A DNA stretch of 64,000 nucleotides from Vannielia litorea (GTDB taxonomy: Bacteria; Pseudomonadota; Alphaproteobacteria; Rhodobacterales; Rhodobacteraceae): assembly GCF_019801175.1 (NCBI RefSeq), contig NZ_JAHVJR010000001.1, positions 2,418,001-2,482,000 on the forward strand, written 5' to 3'. The notes under the pieces are model-generated. The model was not told the origin of the DNA. It saw only the letters and a program-made list of their open reading frames with translations, and made no database searches. The position numbers were made by a program, and so were the translations under genes. Of the stretch, positions 12,201-18,441 are shown one piece after another (the first letter of the stretch is position 1; each line of letters begins with the position of its first letter).

Positions 12201-15200
12201 CACGGCAAAGCTGTAGGTCACCACATCGCCCACAGCCGCGAAGGGGTCGAGGTTGGCTGTCTTGTCCAGCGAAAGGGCGCGCACCTGCGCCGCCGGGTCG
12301 GCGATGACCGTCTCGCTCGCCGTGGCGCTCAAGCTCTCGCCCGTGGGGGCAAGGCCGGTGGCGCTGGCGGTGTTGTCGATCTGGCCGCTGTCGAGATCGG
12401 CCTGCGTCACCACGTAGTCGCCCTGGCAGGAGACCACGCCATTGGGCGGAATATCGGTAAAGCTGCACACAAGGCCCGGAATCTTCGGGTCGGTCACGCT
12501 CGCCGAAGAGATCGTCTGCGCCGTCTCGTTGGTGATCTCGAAGGTGTAAGTCACCGTGCTGCCGACCGCACCAAAGCTGGCAGGGCCGGTCTTGGTGAGG
12601 CTCATCTCGGGGGTGATATCGGCCTCAACCGTGGCGGTGGAGCTGGGCGAGGTCAGGCGGCCTGCTGGCGTGTCGATGCTGGCGGTCGCTGTGTTCACCA
12701 CCTCGCCCGCATCCACCTCGGCCTGTGTGATCGGGCTGTAGGTGCCGGTACAGGTGATCGACTCACCGGGCGCAAGCTGCACAGGCACGGCCGGGCAGGT
12801 GATCGACGGGATCTTCGGATCGTCGATCGAGAAGTTCTGCAGCGCGAGCACGAAGAGCGTTTCGCCTGTGTTCGTCACCTCGAAGTCGTAGGTGATGCTG
12901 TCGGTCGTCTCGTCGAAGGTGGCGCCAGGCTGCGGCGTTTTCACCAGCGTGATGCCGGGCGTGCCATCCTGCGGCACGGTCGCCGTGTCGGAGTTGGAGG
13001 TCGTCGTGCCATCGCTCGCCGTGGCGGTGTTGGTCACCGAGCCGGCGGTAAAGTCGGCCGGCGTGACGGTATAGATCGCCTGACAGGTCCGCGACGCGCC
13101 GGGCGCAAGCGGGGCGCTGCCGCAGTCGATCGGGCCGGGGAACTTGTCATCCGTCACCTCGATCGGGTCGGTGAAGGTCACGTTGCCGGAGTTGGTGATC
13201 TCGTAGGTATAGGTCACCGACAGGCCCGGAGCGTAATCCGCCGGGTCCACCGCCTCGGCGGTCTTGGCGAGGGTGATCTCAGGCTGTTGATCGGCGTTGA
13301 TGGTCAGGCTCGTCTCGTCGCTCTCCACCGGCGCGCCCTGCGCGGTCGCGGCCTCGGCGGAGGCAGTGTTGGTCACCTCGCCCGCGTCGATATCTTCCTG
13401 CGTCACAAGGTATGGCGCATCCGAGGTACAGGTGATCGACCCGCCGGGCGGGATGCTTGCGTCGGCACAGCTCACGCTCACCTTGTCGTCGGTGATGGTG
13501 GGTGTCAGCAGGGTAACATTGCCGGTGTTGCTCAGCACGTATTCGTAGTTCAGCCCCTCATCGACCGCGTCGAAGGTGGTCGCGTCGCCCGCAGGCTGGC
13601 GCTTCAGAATCTCTAGGCCGGTGGTCACCACGGCAGGCACGGTCACATCGGCTTGCCCCGTCTCGGTCACGCCGCCCACGGTGATGCTGGCCTCGGCGAT
13701 GTTCTCCACCTCCTCGGCATCGAGGTCTTCCTGCTGGATCCGGTAATCTGCCGTGCAGGTGATCGACGCCCCCGGCGCCACCGGGCCGGCCGGGCAGGTC
13801 ACCGCATCGCTCACCAGTTCGTCGGCGATCGTCGGCGCAGCGGGCCACGTGACGTTGCCGGTGTTGGTGATCGCAATCTCGAACTGGATCAGGTCATCGA
13901 CCGCATCGAAATTCGCCTGCAGCGCCGATTTGGCGATGGTCAGCGTCGGCGTCGCCGCAGGGCCGTTGAGCGAAACGATATCGACCGGGCTGGTGACGAT
14001 GGCACCATTCGGGTCTCGCCCCTCGGCCTCGGCCTCGTTGGTCAGCTGGGTGCCGCTGTTGATGAAGGCGTCGATATCGGCCTGTGTCACCGTGTATTGC
14101 GCGGTGCAGCTCTGCGTATTGTTCGGTGCCTGCGGCACGAGGCTGGCGATGGTGCAGATCGTGCCGGGGATCCGGTCATCGGTCACCGCGATGTTGCTGA
14201 CCGTGGCATCGCCATCGTTGGTCACCACATAGGTGTAGGTGATGACCTCCCCCACCGTTGAAAAGCTGCCAACGCTGGCCGACTTCTCGATATCGAGCGA
14301 GGGAGCGAGCGTTGCAGGGCCGGTGGCCGTCCACGTATCGGTCACCGCACCGAGCGAGCCGTATTCAGGGTCACCCTGCGCCCGCGCGATGTTCACCACC
14401 TCCTGCGCATCATAGTCCTGCTGCGTGACCACATAGGTGCCAGTGCATGTGGCCACCTCTTCTTGCCCGCCGCCGGTGGTCTGGTTGATCGTGGTGGTGT
14501 CACAGGTGACATTCGGGATCTTGTCGTCGGTCACCGTGAGGTTGTTGATGTTCACCGACCCGATATTGGTCACTTCGTAGGTATAGGTGATCACCTCGCC
14601 CACGGCGGTGAACTCGGTCTTGTCCGCCGTCTTCTCGAACTCGTAGCCCGGCGCGATGGTCCGTAGCCCCTCGTCGCCAAGGCTGTTGCCGCGGGTGAAG
14701 TCCCAATAGTTGTCGTTGGGGTCACGGTCGAACACCTGCGTGCTGGTCTGGCCGCTGGTGAGGATGTTGTTCAGCAGGGTCTGGTTGGTCGAGCTGAACC
14801 AGCCGGTGTTGAAGGTGTTGTTGCCGAAGCCGGTGGCAAAGCCAAAGCTCGTGGTGCCCGCATTGTTGGTGATCTCGGTCGTCAGCCCCGACCAGCTGCC
14901 CACGTTGGTGCCGTTCAGGATGAGACTGATGTCATTCTGGTCAAAGCCGCCGGGCTGGGTGTCGCCGTCATAGGCCGAAAAGCGGATGTAGACCTGCGCA
15001 ATCGACCCACCGAAGTAATTGGTGCAGGAGCGAATGCCGCAATCGAGCGGAATCGGGTTGTTGATGGTGAACGGATTGCCCCTGAAGGCCGCTGGCTGGC
15101 CGTTGTTCTGGAACCCCACAAAGGCCCCGTCCGGGTCGGAGAACTGGTAATAGATGTTGCCGTTCACGCCAACCATGACAATGGCGACACCGCCCGCCTC

Positions 15201-15338
15201 GGGGTAAACTGACGGCAACGGAATGCCGGCACCCGGCACTGTCATCGTGAAAGTCGTGGCAAGCGCGCCCGAAACCGACCCCAGAACCACACCAGCTGCC
15301 ACGCAGGCAGACTTCAACCAACCGAACGAGACCGGCAA
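3282..15338 (-). CDS. Giant secreted DUF7507/DUF11 tandem-repeat surface protein with SdrD/Cna-B-like and OmpA-like C-terminal parts (4,018 aa)
   Basis: The start is TTG at 15338, chosen because GGGAGGG lies 4 bases upstream and a signal peptide follows (residues 1-28, ending SGALA). Residues about 29-225 are a unique N-terminal domain. About 28 DUF7507-type repeats of 105-130 residues follow. Each opens with a (L/I/V)-x-(I/V)-x-K strand, then a core close to VTYTYTVTNTGNVTLT, a DD(K/R)IP turn, APGESVTCTGTY-like strands and TQ(E/A)D(I/L)DAG(E/Q)VTNTATA. Many repeats carry a Cys pair that could form a disulfide. Two more divergent DUF11 repeats follow. Near residue 3800 the sequence DDRNGNGYQD starts an SdrD/Cna-B-like domain, and the last ~70 residues resemble the end of an OmpA-family domain (GESPDLARARLRAVEALI). 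Such repeats are stalk-like beta-sandwiches in surface proteins. An adhesin or surface-layer role is inference. The reading frame is intact over 12 kb, which argues for selection. Confidence 0.88.
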   Translation of the reverse strand: MPVSFGWLKSACVAAGVVLGSVSGALATTFTMTVPGAGIPLPSVYPEAGGVAIVMVGVNGNIYYQFSDPDGAFVGFQNNGQPAAFRGNPFTINNPIPLDCGIRSCTNYFGGSIAQVYIRFSAYDGDTQPGGFDQNDISLILNGTNVGSWSGLTTEITNNAGTTSFGFATGFGNNTFNTGWFSSTNQTLLNNILTSGQTSTQVFDRDPNDNYWDFTRGNSLGDEGLRTIAPGYEFEKTADKTEFTAVGEVITYTYEVTNIGSVNINNLTVTDDKIPNVTCDTTTINQTTGGGQEEVATCTGTYVVTQQDYDAQEVVNIARAQGDPEYGSLGAVTDTWTATGPATLAPSLDIEKSASVGSFSTVGEVITYTYVVTNDGDATVSNIAVTDDRIPGTICTIASLVPQAPNNTQSCTAQYTVTQADIDAFINSGTQLTNEAEAEGRDPNGAIVTSPVDIVSLNGPAATPTLTIAKSALQANFDAVDDLIQFEIAITNTGNVTWPAAPTIADELVSDAVTCPAGPVAPGASITCTADYRIQQEDLDAEEVENIAEASITVGGVTETGQADVTVPAVVTTGLEILKRQPAGDATTFDAVDEGLNYEYVLSNTGNVTLLTPTITDDKVSVSCADASIPPGGSITCTSDAPYLVTQEDIDAGEVTNTASAEAATAQGAPVESDETSLTINADQQPEITLAKTAEAVDPADYAPGLSVTYTYEITNSGNVTFTDPIEVTDDKFPGPIDCGSAPLAPGASRTCQAIYTVTPADFTAGSVTNTATASDGTTTSNSDTATVPQDGTPGITLVKTPQPGATFDETTDSITYDFEVTNTGETLFVLALQNFSIDDPKIPSITCPAVPVQLAPGESITCTGTYSPITQAEVDAGEVVNTATASIDTPAGRLTSPSSTATVEADITPEMSLTKTGPASFGAVGSTVTYTFEITNETAQTISSASVTDPKIPGLVCSFTDIPPNGVVSCQGDYVVTQADLDSGQIDNTASATGLAPTGESLSATASETVIADPAAQVRALSLDKTANLDPFAAVGDVVTYSFAVTNTGTVTLSDIVVDDTLLGYSCTIATLAVTATDDTTCSTTYTITQADIDRGSVENTATATIPGEAPVPSTSTITGPARNAAFTIEKSASDDTEVAEGTVVTYSHVVTNTGNVTLEDVTLTDTHTSASGTTGLAFVPSNVVALLEPGDSVTLTTSYTVTQDDIDAGNDLTNTVNGSATAPAGVTDPVASDDEVVDLEDAAPAFSVVKTEDDGNGSYGNLPATEVFTFEVFNDGNVTLSGLTIEDSLVPGEPGCVLPDIAPGTSVSQCLNGDPLAVTYTITQGDIDRGSLINTVTVTDGTLTATDSVTLSGPSQAPAISMVKTPTSGANFTDVGDLITYDYVITNEGNVTLTGPFSVADDKTTVSCPVTPASGVTVSAPGNTLTCTASYAVTQADLDAGQVTNLATANVTQSVTPGGSVSVTSAQESATVLADQGPELSIDKRITPSTPSTFRDVGDEVSYDFIVTNSGNVTIPGPITVDDDQIGTGLACAAGPLAPGASVTCTHTWTADQPAIDAGQITNTASPVATFGGVPVPAGSDSVTALAVQQPELLMEKTFVSITNNTFTVNEVITYEYRVENTGNTTITTEPVVSDNVITNPADISLTTPATFPAGGLLPGEVLVYTGTYTVTVNDVELGSVTNTATASSDGTTSNPSSVTTPEDVDPALTIEKTALQTTFSALNDPIEYTYTVTNSSEGNGLIRPAIPEPITVEDDKFAATISCAATDLGVLDPDETTTCTATYFITQEDLDAGEVTNSAVAEATYGPPGNQTQVLSPADSVTVTGEQLPALTTAKAVIAGPNPAAAGDELTYQITTENTGNQTLSGVEITDARIPALTCTVNAAPAAAPVTLEVGQSLVCEGTYTVTQEDIDAQELENTADVAATNPEGTPVTDSATTTHPLEAFDPEVTVIKDLRDTEPDAAFSAVGQEVVYLITVQNTGNITLDTIDVTDSLVPGTCTVGPLAPGEEDATCEFTYTVVQADIDRGFIDNTASAEAQPATPDSDPVTGEDTLTGDGPEQEPEFALNKVADLASFSAVGEVITYTYTVANTGNVTLTDAPTVTDDRIATVTCEPMPVDGLLPGEFIECTGTDTVTQDDLDAGDITNVASVSSPQAPFDPANPGNAGATETVPAVQTPAVTIEKVADDATEVVVGQVVTYNYTVTNTGNVRLTDVTLTDAHTSASGTAALTIESGGVIATLEPGVPVTLTSTYEVTQADIDAGNDLTNTVSLTADSPDGSTPTASDDEVVTVAPDVPELEVIKQVQGTPGTTLGSTVTFEITVENTGNVTLTGLTLDDRLRRQDATDITPAPTPVLAAGDGAELSPGEIWTYEVSHVLTQEDIDAGGLVNSATATGTAPDGDPVSDVSDNGAGNGSSPTPFAIPETPAVETLKEVTIPAEEVGEVVTFTITVENTGNVTLTDVAVTDDGLTRLDSTPLTLASGPTFAGATLGSGPGTLQVGEVASYTATYVLTQDDIDAGGVQNVATGSATSPGGAGVDDPTDTPAVNEIAPAPAIDMSKALAAGGPTFDAVGDVLDYEFTVENTGNITLTDQIVIDDPLITDAGGTISCPVPPYAPGAVVVCTGSYTVTQDDIDAGEVLNSATASAGDADPVTDDETVPAQQLPAVTVDKVAEELPSEEFVTGREVSYTYTVENTGNVTLTEPVAISDNLIPDVTCPALPAGGLAPGATLECNGTYTITSEDVELASTTNLATASSGGTDSPQVSETIPLDGTPALTIVKDLGSVTDAGGAPRAGDQFAEVGDLITYNFTVTNTGTVAFARPVDVYDDHFPDPIACFIPDPATNPDLIAGEVAECSAVYEVTQEDLDAGEVLNSAYAQTEYGSIPTIVTSPPETELTEAATDPQIEILKEVDSASYTQPGDVLTYTFTVTNTGNQTLSSIEVTDPLLADLDCSFASLAPGAAESCTGTLTITQEEMDAGQVENVASVEAITPQGGGVEDTSDPVVSTAPAVPSELVLVKSATPDPFGGVGSSITYGFALTNNGPFTLEDVTVTDPLVPGFSCTVASIAVGETNSSSCTMPYTVTQDDVDAGEITNSASATGTTTTGQTSEAEDEITTPGPNAAPAIDVIKTAIVPATTVGSVVTYELAVENTGNVTLDISGISDEMERIATGRPTFLTTPFVYAFGDADTDDLLDVGKIWVYTATYEITQTDVNAGGVSNTATVTATDPNGTPVTGVSDDGVDGNGDANPTLVEIIAEPVLDVVKSISQAGAVAGDEVIFLIEAFNRGNVSILNAVTSDVLTRRDGTDISAGVSAPVRVGPNATAQTIEPGQSWQWEVSYTLTQEDVDAGGISNLATVDAEGPQGDPVSDVSRDDDPGDGNPALDPTELVIQAAPGIETVKTVIAGAPTAAGDSVTFEIVATNTGNVTLSGVTLEDTLTNLDGTVLTPDSISPALDAGGDIGPDESTSWQVAYTLTQEDVDAGGIENTATATGTNPGGLPVSDVSDDGDDGDGNALNDPTQVIVAPDNTLNVEKTASTPERVAGSLFRVTFTITVENAGNVTQENVQVSDDLAAWVVPAELSSVTVPAVSGFEAASPNTGFDGSGETATLAPGAVLLPGQTGTVTFTVEFDIADGSPAQDNVAEVTTDRLTVPVTAAAGIPGLEEEPDLLAEKSVLSAGPFRAGSIVRYEVTFTNNNTTGESGLTLVDQLPGGMRYVTGSATFNGAETPAPVVSGRTLRWDDIDLAPGETVTLRLSALLLEGAGEFTNLAFALDDRGVQVSNTAEATIDVAPEPVFDCGDVIGKVFDDRNGNGYQDPPPGRSAAVSNQEFYAKGKFQIAPEVVEQQQKGEPGIPGVRLVTVRGDIITTDEFGRYHVPCALLPAKIGSNFTLKLDERSLPTGYRVTTENPRVMRLTAGIMTELNFGAKLGKLVEVDLTAKAFERGTNRPSAALAQGVDGLVKQIGKTPTVLRVTYYRAGESPDLARARLRAVEALIRKRWRGSYKLQIETTIARVQ

Positions 15339-15735
15339 GATACCCTCCCAGATTGCACACCCTATCCAGCAGACCAGACACTACCTGTCTCCGCCCCCCG
15401 AAAACAGGGCCGTCACCATCACAATTATCGCGCTCAAGTAGTGTGATAAAGTAACCACAGCGGAGTTGCGGACTTCCGCTCATTCCGAGCATTTTGCAAC
15501 GCACACAGAGGTTTCCGCTGGGTAATCTGCTACTCTTCGACTTCGATCAGCCGGGCGTCTCCACGGTCTGTGACGCCGGAAGTTGGGAAGGCGGCACCCC
15601 GCGCGAGTGCCCAGTGCAGACTGAGGTCAGCGGTCCGGAACACTCGGCGAGAAGAGCTTCAATCCGAGTAGCGGATCCAGGCCCAGAGCTCGTCCGGGTT
15701 TCGTGAACAAACCAAGCCAGCTACGTTGAGTTTGG
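15339..15735. other. Intergenic region upstream of the giant surface gene
   Basis: No convincing gene is seen in these 397 bases. The part next to 15338 carries the ribosome binding site of the giant gene and an AT-richer stretch (about 15415-15460) where its promoter probably lies. I could not assign -35/-10 boxes with confidence. The part nearer the tRNA shows nothing recognisable. Confidence 0.5.
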
Positions 15736-15825
15736 TGGCGGAGACGAAGGGATTCGAACCCTCGAGACGGTTTCCCGCCTACTCCCTTAGCAGGGGAGCG
15801 CCTTCGACCACTCGGCCACGTCTCC
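15736..15825 (-). tRNA. tRNA-Ser (anticodon GCT)
   Basis: On the minus strand, acceptor GGAGACG (starting at 15825) pairs with CGTCTCC, followed by G and an encoded CCA (15738-15736). The anticodon stem-loop CTCCC-CTGCTAA-GGGAG gives anticodon GCT, reading AGC/AGU serine codons. A long variable arm (GGCGGGAAACCGTC region) and the T arm GAGGGTTCGAATCCCTT are both visible. The 90-base length and long variable arm are typical of tRNA-Ser. No integrated element is seen next to it. Confidence 0.97.
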
Positions 15826-15874
15826 GCCGGCGGGTTTATCGGCCAAGGCTGCGGGGGGCAAGGGTGAAATCGCG

Positions 15875-16768
15875 CTACTTGATCGGCGGCACCGGCAGCC
15901 GGGCCTCGCCTTTCTGCAAGACAAAGCGATGGGTCAGCGAGAACCACTCGCCTGGACCGTCTGCCTCGGGGTGTGGCCCCTCGTGCCGCTCCAGCTTGCC
16001 GATCAGCGCCTCGGTCACGCCGAACTGCACATCCGTGCTCAGCCACTCGGTGTCATCCACGTAGATCTGTGAGATCAGGGTCTTGAAGCCTTCCTTGAAG
16101 GCCAGCACGTGCACATGGGCGGGGCGCATCGGGTGGCGGCCCTGCACCTCCAGCAGCCGGCCCACGGTCGTGTCGGTCGGGATCGGGTAGCCGATGGGCC
16201 GGACCGAGCGGAAGTGCACCATGCCATCGGTCCCGGTGCGGAACTTGCCGCGCAGATTATAGGGCGCCTGATCGGCGTCCTGGTTCTCGTAGAGCCCGAC
16301 CGGCGAGGCATGCCAGACATCCACCTCCAGCCCCTCCACCGGCGCACCCTCGGCATCGGTGAAGGCAAACTCCACGAACATCGCCGGCCCCGGCGTGCTG
16401 GAGCGCACGATCGAGGCGCCCTGCTCCGTCTCCGGGTGATTCAGCCGCCAGAACGGACCGAGCAGGGATTGCGTCGTTTCCGTCGTCCCGCCGTCGCCGT
16501 TGTTCTGAAGGCAGACGAGGGACGACACGCCGAGCGACCCGGCCATCAGCACGAACTCGTTGTGGCTGTCGGTGGTCTGCTGGCCCATCGTGTTGAGGAT
16601 CGCGGTGGCCGCCCGGAACTCCTCCTCCGTCAGCCCGGTCTCCCGCACGAAGCCGTGGAGGTGCCGCACGAGGCTTTCCATGATCTCCCTGAGACGCGGC
16701 TCCCGGGTCTGGGCCATCACCTCGAGCACGGCAGGCGTGAGGGCCTCAAGGTCACGAATGATCGGCAT
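15875..16768 (-). CDS. Intradiol ring-cleavage dioxygenase (hydroxyquinol/catechol 1,2-dioxygenase family)
   Basis: The protein has 297 residues. An N-terminal helical dimerisation region (RHLHGFVRETGLTEEEFRAA) is followed by the beta-sandwich catalytic domain. The four expected non-haem Fe(III) ligands are visible as Tyr in VGLYENQ, Tyr in PIGYPIPTD, and His/His in RPAHVHV. The family opens catechol or hydroxyquinol between the two hydroxyls to give muconate or maleylacetate. The RHPMRPAHVHV block and the overall size fit hydroxyquinol 1,2-dioxygenase best, but substrate cannot be settled by eye. GGAGGAG lies 7 bases before the ATG. No maleylacetate reductase or monooxygenase is adjacent, so the gene is solitary here. 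A phased ATGCACA repeat element lies 94-133 bases upstream and may control it. Confidence 0.9.
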   Translation of the reverse strand: MPIIRDLEALTPAVLEVMAQTREPRLREIMESLVRHLHGFVRETGLTEEEFRAATAILNTMGQQTTDSHNEFVLMAGSLGVSSLVCLQNNGDGGTTETTQSLLGPFWRLNHPETEQGASIVRSSTPGPAMFVEFAFTDAEGAPVEGLEVDVWHASPVGLYENQDADQAPYNLRGKFRTGTDGMVHFRSVRPIGYPIPTDTTVGRLLEVQGRHPMRPAHVHVLAFKEGFKTLISQIYVDDTEWLSTDVQFGVTEALIGKLERHEGPHPEADGPGEWFSLTHRFVLQKGEARLPVPPIK

Positions 16769-16860
16769 GGGCGGTCTCCTCCGGTGCGGTTCGAATGCGG
16801 GCCTCAGGCGGTCCGTTGCGCGGGACGTTGCGTTAACTTAACCACGATCACCACTATCGC

Positions 16861-16920
16861 GTATGCATGGGATGTGCATCAGTTGTGCATCACTTGTGCA
16901 TGTTGCAGATTTACGGTTAA
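16861..16920 (-). promoter_or_regulatory. Phased direct-repeat element, copy A (TTAACC + ATGCACA at 11-bp spacing)
   Basis: Read on the minus strand: TTAACC (16920-16915), 13 bases, then ATGCACAA, ATGCACAA, ATGCACA and the variant ATGCATA, each beginning 11 bases after the previous one (first bases at 16901, 16890, 16879, 16868). The exact 11-bp step puts the copies on one face of the helix, as for cooperative binding of a regulator. It sits upstream of the dioxygenase gene. A near-identical arrangement is at 54221-54280. The binding protein is unknown. Confidence 0.7.
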
Positions 16921-16950
16921 CGCCTGAAATCGTTCGGTTTTCTCCGGAAA

Positions 16951-17925
16951 TTAAGCATCGGCCCCGCCAGACGCGGATTCCGCCATCACGCAAAGCAATT
17001 CGAACATAACCGACATCCCGAGGTAGGCCGTTGCGCCGCCCACATCGAAGGGCGGGGACACCTCGACCATATCTGCGGCCACCACGTTCAGCCCGCGCAG
17101 GGCCCGTACAACCTGAAGCGCCTGATAGCTGTTCGGCCCGCCCACCTCCGGCGTGCCGGTGCCCGGGGCATAGGCCGGGTCGATGAAGTCGATATCATAG
17201 CTCACATAGGTCGGCCCCTCCCCTACGATCTCGCGCGCCTCGGCCATCAAGTCATCCACGCCGCGGGCATGGAATTCCTCGATCGGGATCAGGCGGATAC
17301 CGACCGCCTTGGCAAAATCCTTGTCCTCGCTGTCATAGGCTGTGCCGCGAATGCCGATCTGCACGACCCGCTCCGGCTCCAGCAGCCCCTCCTCCACCGC
17401 CCGCCGGAACGGGGTGCCGTGGGTGTACATCGTGCCGCCGAAGTAGGAGTGGTAGAGGTCGGTGTGGCTGTCAAAATGCACCATCCCGACCGGGTCATTC
17501 GCCGCCACGGCACGGAGCACGGGCAGCGAGGTCAGATGGTCGCCCCCCGCCGTCAGCGGGATCACCCCGGCGTCCAACACCTTGGAATAGAACGAGGTTA
17601 TCCGGTCCATCGTATCGGCAATATCCGCCGGGTTGGGCGCGACATCCCCCAGATCGGCGCAGTTCACCAGCTCATAGGGCCGCACGCCCGTCGCCCCGTT
17701 TTCCGCCCGGATCATGGTGGAGGCATCCCGCAACGAACGCGGCCCGTGGCGCGGGCCGGGCCGGTTGGTGGTGCCGGAGTCCCACGGCACCCCGATCAGC
17801 CCGATCTCGACCTCCGCGAGGCGCGGATCGTCCAGCGGAACGTGCGGCAACCGCATGAAGGTCGGAATGCCCGCAAAACGCGGCAACTCAAAGCCCGAAA
17901 CGGGCTGGAAAAAGGGGTTGGGCAT
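16951..17925 (-). CDS. Ureohydrolase, agmatinase family
   Basis: The protein has 324 residues and the arginase/agmatinase fold. Manganese-binding motifs are visible in order: GGDHLTS, HFDSHTD (Ser replaces the usual Ala of DAHxD, metal ligands kept) and SYDIDFIDPA. The family hydrolyses agmatine, guanidinobutyrate or guanidinopropionate to urea plus the amine. Which substrate is used cannot be decided from the sequence. The RHGPRSLRDAS N-terminal block is usual for agmatinases. A GGGAGCCCCACC leader precedes the ATG. With the homospermidine synthase at 56.7 kb it hints at putrescine supply, but the two genes are far apart. Confidence 0.85.
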   Translation of the reverse strand: MPNPFFQPVSGFELPRFAGIPTFMRLPHVPLDDPRLAEVEIGLIGVPWDSGTTNRPGPRHGPRSLRDASTMIRAENGATGVRPYELVNCADLGDVAPNPADIADTMDRITSFYSKVLDAGVIPLTAGGDHLTSLPVLRAVAANDPVGMVHFDSHTDLYHSYFGGTMYTHGTPFRRAVEEGLLEPERVVQIGIRGTAYDSEDKDFAKAVGIRLIPIEEFHARGVDDLMAEAREIVGEGPTYVSYDIDFIDPAYAPGTGTPEVGGPNSYQALQVVRALRGLNVVAADMVEVSPPFDVGGATAYLGMSVMFELLCVMAESASGGADA

Positions 17926-17995
17926 GGTGGGGCTCCCTCGCTGAAACTCCCGCCAACTGTGGCGAGGTTTCGCGAGGGCTTGAACCCCAAATCAC

Positions 17996-18015
17996 CACCT
18001 GCCCGTCAGCAGGTG
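17996..18015 (-). terminator. Possible terminator hairpin after the small lipoprotein gene
   Basis: The perfect 7-bp inverted repeat CACCTGC-N6-GCAGGTG lies 10 bases past the stop of the lipoprotein gene at 18026. On the minus strand it is followed by GTGATTTGG, so the U-tract is weak. It may act as an mRNA end rather than a strong terminator. Confidence 0.35.
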
Positions 18016-18025
18016 AGGGCAGCCA

Positions 18026-18376
18026 TCACTCTGCGTCGATCAACAGGCACTTGTAGCGTTTCTCAGTCTCTTCCACGGTCGCTTCCGCCTCGGAGTTGAT
18101 CCGCCGCGAAATCTGGGCGCTGGTGGCCGTCCCGTTGACGATGTGGTTCGCCGCCCAGTCCGCCACCTTGCCGAGCCGCGCCTCTGTATACCCATGTGCC
18201 TTGGCCGCCCGCGCCTTGGCATCCGCCCCCGGGGCGCAGAGATACACACTCCGCTCACCCTCGCTGTTCTGAAAAGCAAAGCGCTCACGGTCCGGGAATG
18301 CGGTGTTCACGACGGCATCGGTCGAACAGGCCGAGAGCAGCGCGGCGGCGGTGAGCAGCGGGAGGAGACGGGTCAT
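18026..18376 (-). CDS. Small predicted lipoprotein, function unknown
   Basis: The ATG at 18376 is chosen because AAGGA lies 9 bases upstream; two in-frame TTG codons just before it are less likely. The protein has 116 residues. It starts with a lipoprotein signal ending LLSAC (lipobox, lipidated Cys about residue 17). The mature part is mostly helical and charged (NSEAEATVEETEKRYKCL) with two further cysteines (YLCAPG and YKCL) that could pair. No catalytic motif is recognised. It probably resides on the periplasmic face of a membrane. Confidence 0.75.
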   Translation of the reverse strand: MTRLLPLLTAAALLSACSTDAVVNTAFPDRERFAFQNSEGERSVYLCAPGADAKARAAKAHGYTEARLGKVADWAANHIVNGTATSAQISRRINSEAEATVEETEKRYKCLLIDAE

Positions 18377-18441
18377 CAACAAGGGTCCTTCGGTTCAGTC
18401 ACGTGACTGCCCGAGGCGGTGATGCCCCAAGGCAGCTCCGG

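Noticed and set aside
3282..15338. Possible misassembly or frameshift in the repeat gene
   Set aside because: The frame stays open for 4,018 codons and the repeats are diverged enough to be individually recognisable, so collapse or artefact is not indicated, although exact copy number could still be affected.
15736..15825. tRNA-Ser as an integration site of a mobile element
   Set aside because: No integrase gene and no direct repeat of the tRNA 3' end were noticed within the window.
16861..16920. Repeats considered as replication iterons or an origin
   Set aside because: There is no replication initiator gene, no DnaA boxes and no AT-rich unwinding region; a second copy lies in another promoter gap, which fits gene regulation better.
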